A DNA stretch of 64,000 nt from Aspidiotus rigidus (taxonomy: Eukaryota; Arthropoda; Insecta; Hemiptera; Diaspididae). The first letter of the stretch is position 1, and each line of letters starts with the position of its first letter. The notes below the pieces were generated by a model. That model saw only the letters and a list, made by a program, of their open reading frames with translations, was not told the origin of the DNA and made no database searches. Location: assembly GCA_035079385.1 (NCBI GenBank), contig JAVHKY010000028.1:7378001-7442000 (forward strand), given 5' to 3'. A program made the translations under genes and the position numbers. Of this stretch, positions 55,192 to 64,000 are shown in pieces.

Positions 55192-57625
55192 AATTGAGAA
55201 CGCTTCTGCGGTGTATTTACAGTTCCTTTTTCTGAAATTTCGGAAGCAACGCGCTTCGTTTTCCTCTCATATTTGGTTTCTTCGTCGGTGTTTAGTGTTA
55301 CATTTGAGGCCCAAGTTCGTTAAATTCCGGTTTTATTCCGATTGCAAGGTTACGACTAAGAAACTGGAAAATTATATGAGGGAGAAGTGGATCAGAACAG
55401 AGTTGCGAAGATGGTATGGTAAATTTAATATCACGACCAGATTAAACCTTATGGTCCATTCGAGACTCTCCGGCATGCTCCTCCCCCTTGAGTTGGATTA
55501 CTTTATGAGGGACGTCAATGAAAAGTGTCGGAAGTTCGAGGCGAAGTTGAAGGAGAGGAAAAATAAGAAGCTGTCCTCCCTAATGACGGTTAATGAGGAG
55601 GTGGTTGAGGAGGGGGTGAGTGATGGTGTTGTCGTTCATAAATTCCATCCTCCTCTCATAAATAATAGTCAGGTAGTGTTCAATAGTGACGAAACATCCC
55701 TCCTTGAGAAAGGTTTGAAGTTCAGTATGCCTCCCCTCAAGAATGATGAAACCTTGGCGAATGTTGTTGCGGATCTTGCGGTTAAGATTGGTCCTGGTTT
55801 TAATACCCAGAAAGTCTGTGCCGAATTAGTCCGTAATAACCCCCTCCCTCGCATGAGTAATAAATTGGGAGGAGTGATTCAGGGTCTAAGGAGGAAGATG
55901 AAAGAGGGAGATTTGATCGTCACTAAGGCTGACAAGGGCAACGCTGTTGTAGTGATGGAGAGATCGGCCTATTCTTCTAAGGTCCATGAAGTCCTACAGC
56001 AGTGTGGTGCTAAAGAGAGTGGGGATTTCAGCTTTCCTAAGCACGTTAGAGAAGTTAGGAGTGTCATCAACAGGAGTAAGGCTATTATCAAAACTCCTGC
56101 TTTGAAAAAAGCCGTCCTGGTTCCTAACCCCACACCGCCCCTCTTGTACGGGCTGCCTAAAGTGCATAAGAACAATACCCCGATGCGACCCGTTGTTTCT
56201 TTCGTCTCCTCTCCTACCTACCTCCTTGCTAAATTCCTTGACCGTTGGTTCAAAAATCGTATTGATTTTGAATCCCCTCATTCGGTCTTGAATTCGGCCT
56301 CTTTAACTGACGTCCTCAAGGATGTAAGCCTTCCCCCGGGAACGACCATCTGCTCGTTTGATGTTGTTGGTTTGTTCCCGAATATTCCTAAGGCTGCTAC
56401 TATCCAGCGTATGGGTGAGCTACTCGTCAAAGCCAACATTCCTCATAATGAGCTTCACGAATTCTTCGATCTTCTTAATACTTGCTGGTCCCCTAACTAT
56501 TGTAAATTTGAAGGGAAATTTTTCGAGTTCCCTGACGAAGTAGGGATCCCCATTGGATCTCCACTAGGCTCTCTCATATCCGAAATCTTCATGTCTAAGT
56601 TTGAACTTGACCTCTTTTCCTCGAACCAGGTATTACTTAATCATATTCATTATTGGCACAGGTACGTTGATGACGTTCTATGTACCTGGACTGGTCACCC
56701 AGATCTCCTTGGTGAGTTTCTGAGGTATCTCAATTCCTGGTACCCTTCCATCAAATTTACGTTGGAAATAGGGGTATTTTCCATTAACCTTTTGGATTTA
56801 TCGATCTCTATAATAGACGGTACCCATAAGTTTGGAATTTACAGGAAAGATACTACGACCGATGTTTTAGTCCACGGTGGTTCGTTCGGTCCTGTTGCTC
56901 ACAAGATGGCTGCTTTTCATAGCCTAGTTCACAGACTGACTCGTATTCCTTTGAGTCAGTCTGCCTTCAAGAAAGAGTTAATCACAATAAAACACCTGGC
57001 CAGAGTGAATGGGGTCAATGTTGATGTTGACGTGATGGTTCGGAGGAAAGTTACGAGGGGCCTCCTGGATTCCACCACCTCCCTCCCCCTCCCCCGAGAC
57101 ACGATCCGTGATCGCCGTTTGCGTTGGATCAGTCTCCCTTTCTTGGGGAAGTTCTCCCAGCAATTGGGTCGGGCCCTTCGCCCGTTTGGCTTCAGACCCG
57201 CGTTTTACAACCCTACCACAGTCAAGAGGTTGTTTGTGAGACTGAAGGACCCCATACTTGTTGATGAGAGGAGTGGTGTGTATAAGTTGGAGTGTGAGGA
57301 TTGTGGAGGCTTTTATATTGGTGAGACCAGCCGCCAAATGAAAGTTCGAGTAGCTGAGCACCTGAAGTCTTGGAAGAAGGGACACTTGGGGGAGTCAGCT
57401 TTCGCCGATCACTTAATAAACAGTGGCCACAGCTTCCGTGAGGGATCCGAAAAGCTCCTCCATAAGGAGAATTCCTACCGTAAGCGTATCGCCCTCGAGA
57501 ATATAGAGATAATTCGTCATCTCAACACTGACGGTATCACTGTTCTTAATTCGTATATTCCGGAAGATGGCCTGATCGAACTTGTTTATGACTCACACCG
57601 TGATTTCTCGTTTGGACGATCTTAA
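55157..57625 (+). CDS. PLE polyprotein: reverse transcriptase + GIY-YIG endonuclease
   Basis: I place the start at the ATG at 55157 (MDSRNLKERI; a TTG at 55148 extends the frame by three codons but is not a likely start). The protein has 822 residues. Residues 1-200 are basic and of unclear role. The RT spans about 250-560: KADKGNAVVVMER (257-269), YGLPKVHK (331-338), motif A FDVVGLFPNIP with D402, motif B GIPIGSPLGS (463-472) and catalytic YVDD (503-506). The GIY-YIG nuclease starts at GVY (707-709), has C713 and C716, then YIGETSRQ (720-727), R731, H735, SAFADHL and the ENSYRKRIALENIEI block. Paired cysteines between GIY and YIG are a feature of PLE endonucleases. The enzyme would nick target DNA and copy the element RNA in the nucleus. 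A related truncated copy begins its N terminus with MDNRNLQKYI at 31573, which supports the start. The stop codon (57623-57625) touches the 3' inverted repeat. Confidence 0.95.
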   Translation: MDSRNLKERIRVIENASAVYLQFLFLKFRKQRASFSSHIWFLRRCLVLHLRPKFVKFRFYSDCKVTTKKLENYMREKWIRTELRRWYGKFNITTRLNLMVHSRLSGMLLPLELDYFMRDVNEKCRKFEAKLKERKNKKLSSLMTVNEEVVEEGVSDGVVVHKFHPPLINNSQVVFNSDETSLLEKGLKFSMPPLKNDETLANVVADLAVKIGPGFNTQKVCAELVRNNPLPRMSNKLGGVIQGLRRKMKEGDLIVTKADKGNAVVVMERSAYSSKVHEVLQQCGAKESGDFSFPKHVREVRSVINRSKAIIKTPALKKAVLVPNPTPPLLYGLPKVHKNNTPMRPVVSFVSSPTYLLAKFLDRWFKNRIDFESPHSVLNSASLTDVLKDVSLPPGTTICSFDVVGLFPNIPKAATIQRMGELLVKANIPHNELHEFFDLLNTCWSPNYCKFEGKFFEFPDEVGIPIGSPLGSLISEIFMSKFELDLFSSNQVLLNHIHYWHRYVDDVLCTWTGHPDLLGEFLRYLNSWYPSIKFTLEIGVFSINLLDLSISIIDGTHKFGIYRKDTTTDVLVHGGSFGPVAHKMAAFHSLVHRLTRIPLSQSAFKKELITIKHLARVNGVNVDVDVMVRRKVTRGLLDSTTSLPLPRDTIRDRRLRWISLPFLGKFSQQLGRALRPFGFRPAFYNPTTVKRLFVRLKDPILVDERSGVYKLECEDCGGFYIGETSRQMKVRVAEHLKSWKKGHLGESAFADHLINSGHSFREGSEKLLHKENSYRKRIALENIEIIRHLNTDGITVLNSYIPEDGLIELVYDSHRDFSFGRS

Positions 57626-57665
57626 TACCTCGTTCTTCTCTTTTGTTCGTCAGTTGCTTTCATTT

Positions 57666-57706
57666 CAGGCTCGAAGATGGTTGTTTAACCGAAAGCGCTC
57701 GTCGTA
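57666..57706 (+). ncRNA. Hammerhead-ribozyme-like motif in intact PLE 3' end
   Basis: Order: AGGC, core TCGAAGA, T, stem GGTT-GTTT-AACC, GAAA (from 57691), palindrome AGCGCT, then C57700 and GTCG. In a hammerhead the order is stem I, CUGANGA, stem II, GAAA, stem III, then cleavage after NUH. Here stem II is perfect, A and U of the palindrome fit positions 15.1 and 16.1, and C57700 fits position 17. C3-U4 of the core read U-C, so catalysis is uncertain. An inverted copy lies at 55047-55086 on the minus strand. Confidence 0.5.
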
Positions 57707-57784
57707 TTTTCATTTTTTCTGCGGTTTGCATTTTTTTACTCCACGTCGGAGTATTCCTCTTTATTGTTTAGTAAGGATACATCT

Positions 57785-59860
57785 CTCCAATTGTCGTACA
57801 CTCGTTCTGTGAGAGTCTCAAGAAGAGAAGAAAGATGACCCTTTAGTTTTACTGGACCCATCACGTGTATCGCGTAATTCCTATAGCCTTTTCATCATAT
57901 TGTTTTAATGCGGTATATACGAGCGTGAGCGGATGTAAGTTCTTTCAAATCATCGTTATTATCGAATGGTACCTATTCTCGAGTCATTTCTACTAGATCC
58001 ACCTACTTATTACCTTCCGAAGAAAAAGCAAAAGAAAAAAAAAAGTAACACCAACCAATACTGAGTGCTGGTAATCTAACAAGTGCTACTGGTTTTTACA
58101 ATTACGATGAATTATTCTCTTAATACCTAAGCGGAGTATACTCCTTTTTTAACTTTTCGTGAATGGCCACACAGTTTGGTTATCGCTTGTTACTCGTATT
58201 TCGAATACTTCCCATCGCGCGTACACACTTAAGCAGTCCGAACTAATTATTAGCCATTGACCGAAAGTTGATTGTTCTTCGGCGTATAATATATCAGCTA
58301 CTAGTTTTGCTCTCAACTTTTAGGACGATACAGCCTCCTATAATTTGACCGAGTATACATTTTATCTCCCACACGACGTTCGAAAGGTAGCACACAGACA
58401 GAAACGTCTTACTCTCAGAAATCAATTACGTATCGTAGATTTTAGATAAAAACGAGTTCTTCTCTGTCAAAATTTCCAGCGATTTTTGATCATACAAGTA
58501 TATCATAATGAAGCATGTAACGGTTGACAATCCCCTCGCTAAAGAAGAAAAAAAACGGAATTCAAAGGATTAAATTGAAAATTAGGTCAAGTGTTAGTGT
58601 TTCTTTATTAAAAAGTGTGAAGACCTAACCACCGATAAGACAGATATTATTGTGATCAAAAAGTTCCCAGCAATACCACGAGCATGAAAATGCCGTTTGT
58701 CGTTTACGAGTACAAGGTTTTGAGTGATATTCGCAGTAATAATAATATAAATTTCATCTTTTGTTTTTTCCTCCTCGTACACGAAATATTTTTCTATATT
58801 ACATTCGACTGGAAAAAGAACAAGAGAACAGAGCACAGGTTGAATTGAATTCCATACGGAGACACTCCTGGACCCCGCTACGCGTCTGGTGCGGACCCTT
58901 TCGCTATCTCTTTATTCCGTCACAACGCAATATACAAATTGTAATCATTACATCGTTTTTAAGCTCGACTTTACGTCACAAATGATTTATGCATTGGTTT
59001 ATCATTCGAATACCGAAGTGGATCTTCGGTCGACAGTCTTCTAATACGTATATATTTATATAAGACATACAGTAACGATGGTGGTGGCATCGTACCGAAA
59101 AGTCGGTAGCGAACAGCATCGCAGTCGATTGATCGACCTATCCGAGGGACGTCTTGTCACAACAGGCTAACATTTATTTTCTAAATGGGACGCGTTCATC
59201 ATTTATCAAAGTGAACCGTCTCCGCGAATTCTTCTTCGGTAGCGCGTCACAATATACCTTCTTACCGGCGGTGAGTGCGCGTGAAGCGGGGATACCGTTC
59301 GCGGCCTGCCGAAGATTTGCCGCGTGAACTTGTTGTCGCGGGGATGAAGAACCCTTTTTTGAGGTTGGCCGCGATATTGTCACCGCGCGCTGTCATTGCC
59401 GCAAATCCTTTTTCGTATTCGGAACAAAACAAATATCTTAATAAATACGCGCCAGCCTAAGACGTTTCGCTATTTATCGTTGTTTCGAGTGGTATACAAG
59501 TTTGTACATTCGTTTCGTATCGGTAATGTCTGGTATCGAAACGGAGGGTCGAATCAGGGTTCACTGTCCGCTCGTTGGTCCGAGTTTTCGAAGAAAGTCA
59601 ATACGCGGTCGCCTGCTGGCACTCGTTATTTAGGTATTTCGACGAGCTAATTGTCAGATTGATAGAAGTTCTCAAAGGAAAATTCGATACACGGAAAAAG
59701 AGGAAATGGCGCATTTTAGTTGACGGCAGGGGAACAGGGGGACGCTAACACATCTTCTTATAATATAATAGAATTAAAAAAGAAAAAAAAAATCTTCTTA
59801 TAATTGAATATAGGAAACATGCATAAATGCGTACCTAACCCAAGACTATAATTTCTTGAA
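57785..59860. other. Intergenic DNA, no gene recognised
   Basis: It contains the second copy of the diverged repeat (58228-58480). A CpG-containing segment at 59030-59650 has short frames on both strands without domains. I see nothing else to support a gene. Confidence 0.4.
58228..58480 (+). repeat. Diverged direct repeat of 40530-40790
   Basis: This is the partner of the segment at 40530-40790, in the same orientation 17.7 kb away. Block order is conserved, with small insertions (for example about 30 bp extra near 58280-58310). Confidence 0.55.
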
Positions 59861-60057
59861 GTTCAACGATCCCTCTTTACTTGTCCGACTACTCATTCCA
59901 CTCTATCTATTCTCTGATCTCTGCCCTCATTGTCTTTTCATCCTCAACGCTTATCCTGTATGTTCTCTGATTGATACCACGCCATGAGAAACTTTCTCAA
60001 CTCACTGGATCTATAAAAATCAACACTTCCACACCCGCTCACATATACTCTCACTTA

Positions 60058-60350
60058 ACTTGTGCAGCTTTGTACTAGGGCTTAAGAACACCTCAATGAA
60101 GTTACTGTTGCCCCTCTCCGAAAACGCTCAGCCTTTGCAGAGCACCTCTCAGCTACTGACCATAAATTTGATCTTCACCGAACCGTCGTGCTCCATTCAG
60201 AGAATTCCTTCCGTTGACGATTGGCCCTTGAGCATGCCGAGATCGTTCGCTATATTCGAATTGTACAATAATGTCGTACTTGTAATAAATCGCTTCCACC
60301 CTGAGAATGATTTAATCGAGAAGTTCTACAGTTTCTCTCCTTCTCCTAAC
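60058..60350 (+). pseudogene. PLE-alpha GIY-YIG C-terminal fragment
   Basis: Across two frames it contains RSAFAEHLSATDHKFDL, VVLHSENSFRRRLALEHAEIVR, then INRFHPENDLIEKFYSF. These match the alpha element at 8750 (SAFAEHLLESGHNFEL; ILNRFFPDNDLIEKFFF). The GVY...YIG core is missing. Confidence 0.65.
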
Positions 60351-60884
60351 GACTCATTTTAATTTTCCTGTCATCTCTGGTCTAATTCAGTTTTCTTCTT
60401 TCGTACCTTTCACTTCTTTTTCTTTGTAGCTCTTCTATTTTGTATATCGTTTAATAACGCCTATCTGGAGCCGAAAATATTCACAATTTTTTGCATTCTT
60501 CGATTTCCTGAAACTTTTTCGATTTTTACGATTTCATTTTGAATTTCTTTGGTCTTTCGAATATCTGATGATATCATGATCAATTTATTTATTTGTACGA
60601 TTTGTAAAAAAACCCTCAAATTTTCGAAGTTTGATTTCAGCCATTGGGAGGAGCGCAAAAGTCGAAAAGTCGCGAGTTATGCTGGGGTTTCAAATGGAAT
60701 TGGGGGTGCGCAAAGATACGAAACATTTCAAAATTTCAAATATCGAGCTGATGAGGAGAAACTTTGAAATTTGTACGAGTAATTTTGACCATACATATAA
60801 ATGATGGAGGAAACTTGGAAAAATCTGGACTTTCGAGCTTGGACTCTTAAGGTGGTCACCGGTGGATTTTGCACGGCGAATCGT

Positions 60885-61005
60885 CAGACTCCCTGGAGTC
60901 CTCATAGGCTTTCTTCTCGGTTCTTTGTTAGCTGAGGTTTTTATGGCTAAATTCGAGGAAGAGGGTATAAATTGCATTGTTTCTTCTCGGAAGTTTTACC
61001 GACTT
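60885..61005 (+). pseudogene. PLE RT motif B fragment
   Basis: A short frame reads PGVLIGFLLGSLLAEVFMAKFEEEG, which is the PLE motif B region (usually GVPIGSPLGSLIAEVFMAKFE) with Pro to Leu and Ser to Phe changes. It lies downstream of the endonuclease scrap, so the order is rearranged or two elements are represented. Confidence 0.55.
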
Positions 61006-61132
61006 TTCTAACTAGAAAAGTGAGGTATTACACCCGTAGCAAGGTCAACAGGGGGAGTGGGCAATGAACTTTCTCGACGTTTTAGGGGTCTTAGATCACA
61101 ACTAGCATAAAAAAAAATTTCAGGTTTCCTTA
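61000..61132 (+). repeat. Dispersed repeat shared with 62620-63130
   Basis: AACTAGAAAAGTGAGGTAT and GACGTTTTAGGGGTCTTAGAT...TTCAGGTTTCCTTAT recur at about 62630-62648 and 63070-63128. In the second locus about 360 bp separates the two halves, so it is either interrupted there or deleted here. Confidence 0.5.
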
Positions 61133-61157
61133 TATATATATATATATACGATTTTTT

Positions 61158-61490
61158 TGTCCACGGAACTCCTCCGAAACTACCCGATGGATTTTTTTGT
61201 AACTTGGCCATATTGTAGTAGTATATCTGAAGATGTGCACCTGCAATTTTTTTGAAAATCGGATGAGTAGTTCTCGAGAAATTTTCAATTTGTTGAGAAA
61301 TTTTGCAGTATTTCGAGTACCTTTTTGTCCGCGGAACTCCTCCGAAACTACCCGATGGATTTTTTTGTAACTCGGCCATATTGTAGTATTATATTTGAAG
61401 ATGTGCACCTGCATTTTTTTTTGAGGATCGGATGAGTAGTTCTCGAGAAATTTTTACTTTTGTTGAAAAATTTTTCACTATTACGAGTAG
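61158..61490 (-). repeat. Two tandem copies of a 168-bp unit
   Basis: GGAACTCCTCCGAAACTACC starts at 61165 and again at 61333, offset 168. The shared text continues through GATGGATTTTTTTGTAACT, ATGTGCACCTGCA and GGATGAGTAGTTCTCGAGAAA. 168 is divisible by three, so minus-strand frames show a 56-residue period. It may be a satellite monomer pair. I do not recognise a protein. Confidence 0.75.
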
Positions 61491-61974
61491 CTTCTTACGA
61501 ATAGCTGCGAGTAGCTGCTTACGTTAGGAGAAGCGGATTTTCCTATACGTTTACCACTTTCGTTATCAGTACGTGTATTGTGAAGAACCTTTCATCATTC
61601 GACAGGTTCATTCTTTGTTCATTCTTTACCAAGGGTTCATTGGATTTTATTTCCGATGAAACCTTTTCGTTCAAATTTAGTACACTTGTATCTCGCTTCC
61701 CACAGCCCCTAGAGCGTTGAATTTTGTTTTGTCAAATTTTATTTGTTTTGTTAAATTTATTTTTGAACGGATAGTGGCAATGGCGAGTTGTTCATTTTTC
61801 TAGCTATTTTTCATTATTATTAGTCATACTCGATAGTTTTTTTTTTTTTTTTTTTTTATTATTATTTTACGAGCATTATAAACTGCACGAGGGTTATTTG
61901 CTCGGCGTTACAATCTTATTTTAGAACATTACTTGAATTAGGTTAAATTAGGTACGTATTGGTGGAATTGAGTG

Positions 61975-62290
61975 GCGATTGAACGGAATTTGTTGGTGAA
62001 TTATATGAAGTTGTAGAATTGAGTGGTGCGTAAATAAGTTAGGGTTGAGTCGATGGTTTCGGAGTTGTTGTTTAGTGCTGCATTGATATTGGAAGATATA
62101 TTTAGGGAGGTTCGAGTGGGTTGCAGGACGGGGCATGAGAAAAAATGATCAACTGATAAATTTTCTTGGAGACAGTGAGGGCATGATGGAGGAGCGAGAT
62201 TAGTGAGAAGATAAGTATGAGTAAGACGAGTGTGGCCTATTCGCAGCCGAGCTAAAATGACCTCCTCTTGCCTTGAATTTCGTTGGGATG
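61975..62290 (-). pseudogene. RNase H-bearing LINE, C-terminal zinc-knuckle fragment
   Basis: On the minus strand it reads ILARLRIGHTRLTHTYLL, then PPSCPHCLQENLSVDHFFSCPVL, then a tail ending TYLRTTQFYNFI. The RIGHTRLTH and CPHC...H...C pattern is the C-terminal knuckle of jockey/I-type LINEs. The tail parallels the copies ending at 53186 and 48857. The frame is clean over about 95 codons, but RNase H and RT are absent. Confidence 0.75.
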
Positions 62291-64000
62291 AGGACCAAAA
62301 TGTGGGTTCACGTTTTATTTTTCTTAATTTGTTATTCGACTGATTTTAGTGAAAACCTTGACTTTGAATGATTAAGTACAATTTTTTAATCTTCATCAAG
62401 TGTGCTGATGCGAGACTACCTGGGTGATTTCACTCTTAATTAATAATTGATTTATTTGTCATTTTTTCATGTATGGGTACATAATTAATAGTGGTTCATA
62501 GTTGATTTGAGGTGTCAAAAGAGATGGAAAGATTATTTTCAATTTGGACTGGCTTTTTTGAGTGAGATTTGAGATTAGACTAACGAGTAAACCGGGCTTG
62601 GGTGCTATATATTTTTACCGAATTTTCTAGCTAGAAAAGTGAGGTATTTTGTTAATACGTTTGGAATGGTTGAAGCGTGAGGGAAGGAATGAGGGGTTGA
62701 CTATTGGGTGATTGGTTGCTTCTTTCGTTTCGACATCGATTTTTTTAGTTTTTCGGGATCTCGTTGTAACTGGATTCCCAGATGAAGAATTTTGGGGTGG
62801 AGTGTGCATAGAAAATGGTGATGTAATAGCGTGAAGGCAATTTATGAGTGCACGAGAGGAATAGCAGCTCGAGATAGCTTTAAGAGATGCCAGAAATCGG
62901 AAGTGATAAAGAATTGAACCACTCATCCTAATATACAGTATACTAGACTAACAATATGCTAAGAATAAGGTATGGGAAAAAATGATTGTAGAGCTCTTTT
63001 TTATTAGAAACAACTGTTATAGCCTCGTAGCAGTTTGGACAGGGGGAGGGGGAGTGGTTTTTCTGGAGACGTTTTGTAGGTTTTAGATGACTCTTAGCCT
63101 AAATTATAACAAAATTCAGGTTTCCTTATTGGATTATTGGTATTTTTACTCTGTTATCTGTTGATGTGACGTAGTGATAGAATTTATAAACTGAGTTTTA
63201 TTGTTTATTCTACAAATGTTTGACATGATTGACAGGTCATTGGTATTTAATTTAAAGAGAGGGAGTGACTCTCTCAATGTTTTTTGCATTGTGGGAAGAA
63301 AAGTCGTGTACTACTCACGCGACTGCGTGAGTGTTTTTTCTGAGCGTCTTATCGCATTTTCAGTGAGAACTATTGGTAGTACGTGTATTTTAGTATAGCA
63401 CATAAGTTTTTAGTCCACGGTAGGATGACAAAAATCGAATAAAATATGCGCGTAATGAAGGCTTCTCGTTTTACGATTATCGGTTTTGAATATTTTCCGT
63501 CTATCAAACTTTCCTCGCGATAAAAAGATTGCTTTGTATTGGTGTTTGATTTTGAAAAGGGAGAGTTGATGTGAAAGTGTAAGTCAACGTATCTGAAACG
63601 AACAGTAGTGCCGATATCGTGGCAAACAAGTGAAAAGGATGGGAATTTCCCGATTACCTGAAAGTCTTGATTAGTAATCTACCTTTTCTGCCTTGTGAAT
63701 TCGTGTCTGCGTCCAACAGTTCAATAATCGTTATCTCTTGTCTTTCCAAATTTTTCCTGTCTTGTGGACAGCGTATCTCCTCTCTTCTCCTTATTTCTTG
63801 TGTGGTGTAATGCATCTGCCCGATCACGCTGATTTCGTGGTCGAAAAACGTATCGAGCGTCGAACGAGTTTTTAACCGTACAGTTTTCTGTTCGTCTCGG
63901 AGGTGTTTTTTTGGTTTCTGTTTTTCGACGCTAGCCGGCGGTCTCCTATTTCGAGTTCAAAATTCGGGGTTTTAAACCGTTTCTACCGGTGAAATTCGCG
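62291..64000. other. Intergenic DNA, no gene recognised
   Basis: Apart from the dispersed repeat segments at about 62620-62650 and 63020-63130, there is nothing I can assign. A minus-strand frame at 62926-62627 and a plus-strand frame at 63201-63398 have no recognisable domains. Confidence 0.4.

Larger units (their letters stand above)
54945..57772 (+). mobile_element. Apparently intact Penelope-like element (type gamma)
   Basis: The element is bounded by a perfect 12-bp duplication. The left terminus (54980-55127) is the reverse complement of the right terminus (57625-57772) over 148 bp with a single mismatch. Also, 54945-55008 is the perfect reverse complement of 55128-55191, which includes the start codon. 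A 29-bp direct repeat links 55128-55156 with 57744-57772. This complex mix of inverted and direct terminal repeats is typical of PLEs, whose copies arise by template-primed reverse transcription with tail inversion. One uninterrupted ORF fills the centre. Near-identical termini, a clean TSD and an open ORF indicate recent insertion. Confidence 0.92.
54933..57784. repeat. 12-bp target-site duplication of intact PLE
   Basis: AAGGATACATCT is present at 54933-54944 and 57773-57784, perfectly identical, and defines the element as 54945-57772 (2,828 bp). Confidence 0.95.

Noticed and set aside
55157..57625. Host telomerase reverse transcriptase
   Set aside because: PLE RTs are related to TERT, but this protein has a C-terminal GIY-YIG nuclease, terminal repeats and a TSD, which identify a transposon.
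59880..60057. Possible further LINE zinc-knuckle remnant (SDLCPHCL)
   Set aside because: Only one CxxC-like word fits. The surrounding residues do not follow the family, so I left it out of the features.

Overview
The window reads as a nuclear scaffold of an arthropod, most likely an insect. I see no bacterial or phage gene structure and no confidently recognisable host gene. It contains a nuclear copy of very AT-rich mitochondrial DNA whose ND5-like frame needs the invertebrate mitochondrial code (TGA = Trp). Most of the rest is layered retrotransposon debris. The species cannot be read from the sequence.

Layout. 1-2460: intergenic DNA with a small direct-repeat unit. 2465-8745: a jockey/CR1-like LINE whose 3' UTR is split by a ~4.2-kb Foldback-like block of 45-bp satellite, which itself carries a 1,379-bp tandem duplication. 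8750-10445: a decayed Penelope-like element (PLE) and a CTAG-rich repeat. 10446-18655: mostly unannotated DNA with a second LINE copy, a foldback hairpin and one possible exon. 18660-23440: R1-like, PLE and LINE fragments, a MITE, and a 10-bp-periodic array split by a LINE. 26500-31752: a nested PLE-in-PLE-in-LINE complex. 34246-38235: PLE copies and a MULE-derived element. 38990-44650: LINE, NUMT, PLE and R1-like pieces joined end to end. 48860-57772: LINE, PLE and R1-like nests ending in one apparently intact PLE. 60058-62290: PLE and LINE scraps plus a 168-bp tandem repeat.

The centrepiece is the PLE at 54945-57772. It has an 822-residue uninterrupted ORF with a reverse transcriptase (YVDD) and a C-terminal GIY-YIG endonuclease with two cysteines between GVY and YIG. 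It has 148-bp terminal inverted repeats and a perfect 12-bp target-site duplication. Older relatives nearby have frameshifts and, where the catalytic box can be read, mostly lesions in it (YVDN, YVND, or deleted). The PLE termini share a covarying RNA motif (stem-loop, GAAA, palindrome) that resembles a hammerhead ribozyme with a palindromic stem III. The jockey/CR1-like LINE copies share a 3'-terminal hairpin just before their simple-repeat tails.

Insertion order can be read directly from duplications: PLE into PLE (14-bp TSD), R1-like element into RNase H LINE (15-bp TSD), MITE into PLE (5-bp TSD), MULE into PLE (9-bp near-identical TSD). All coordinates were read by eye; boundaries without a TSD are approximate to about 20 bp or more.
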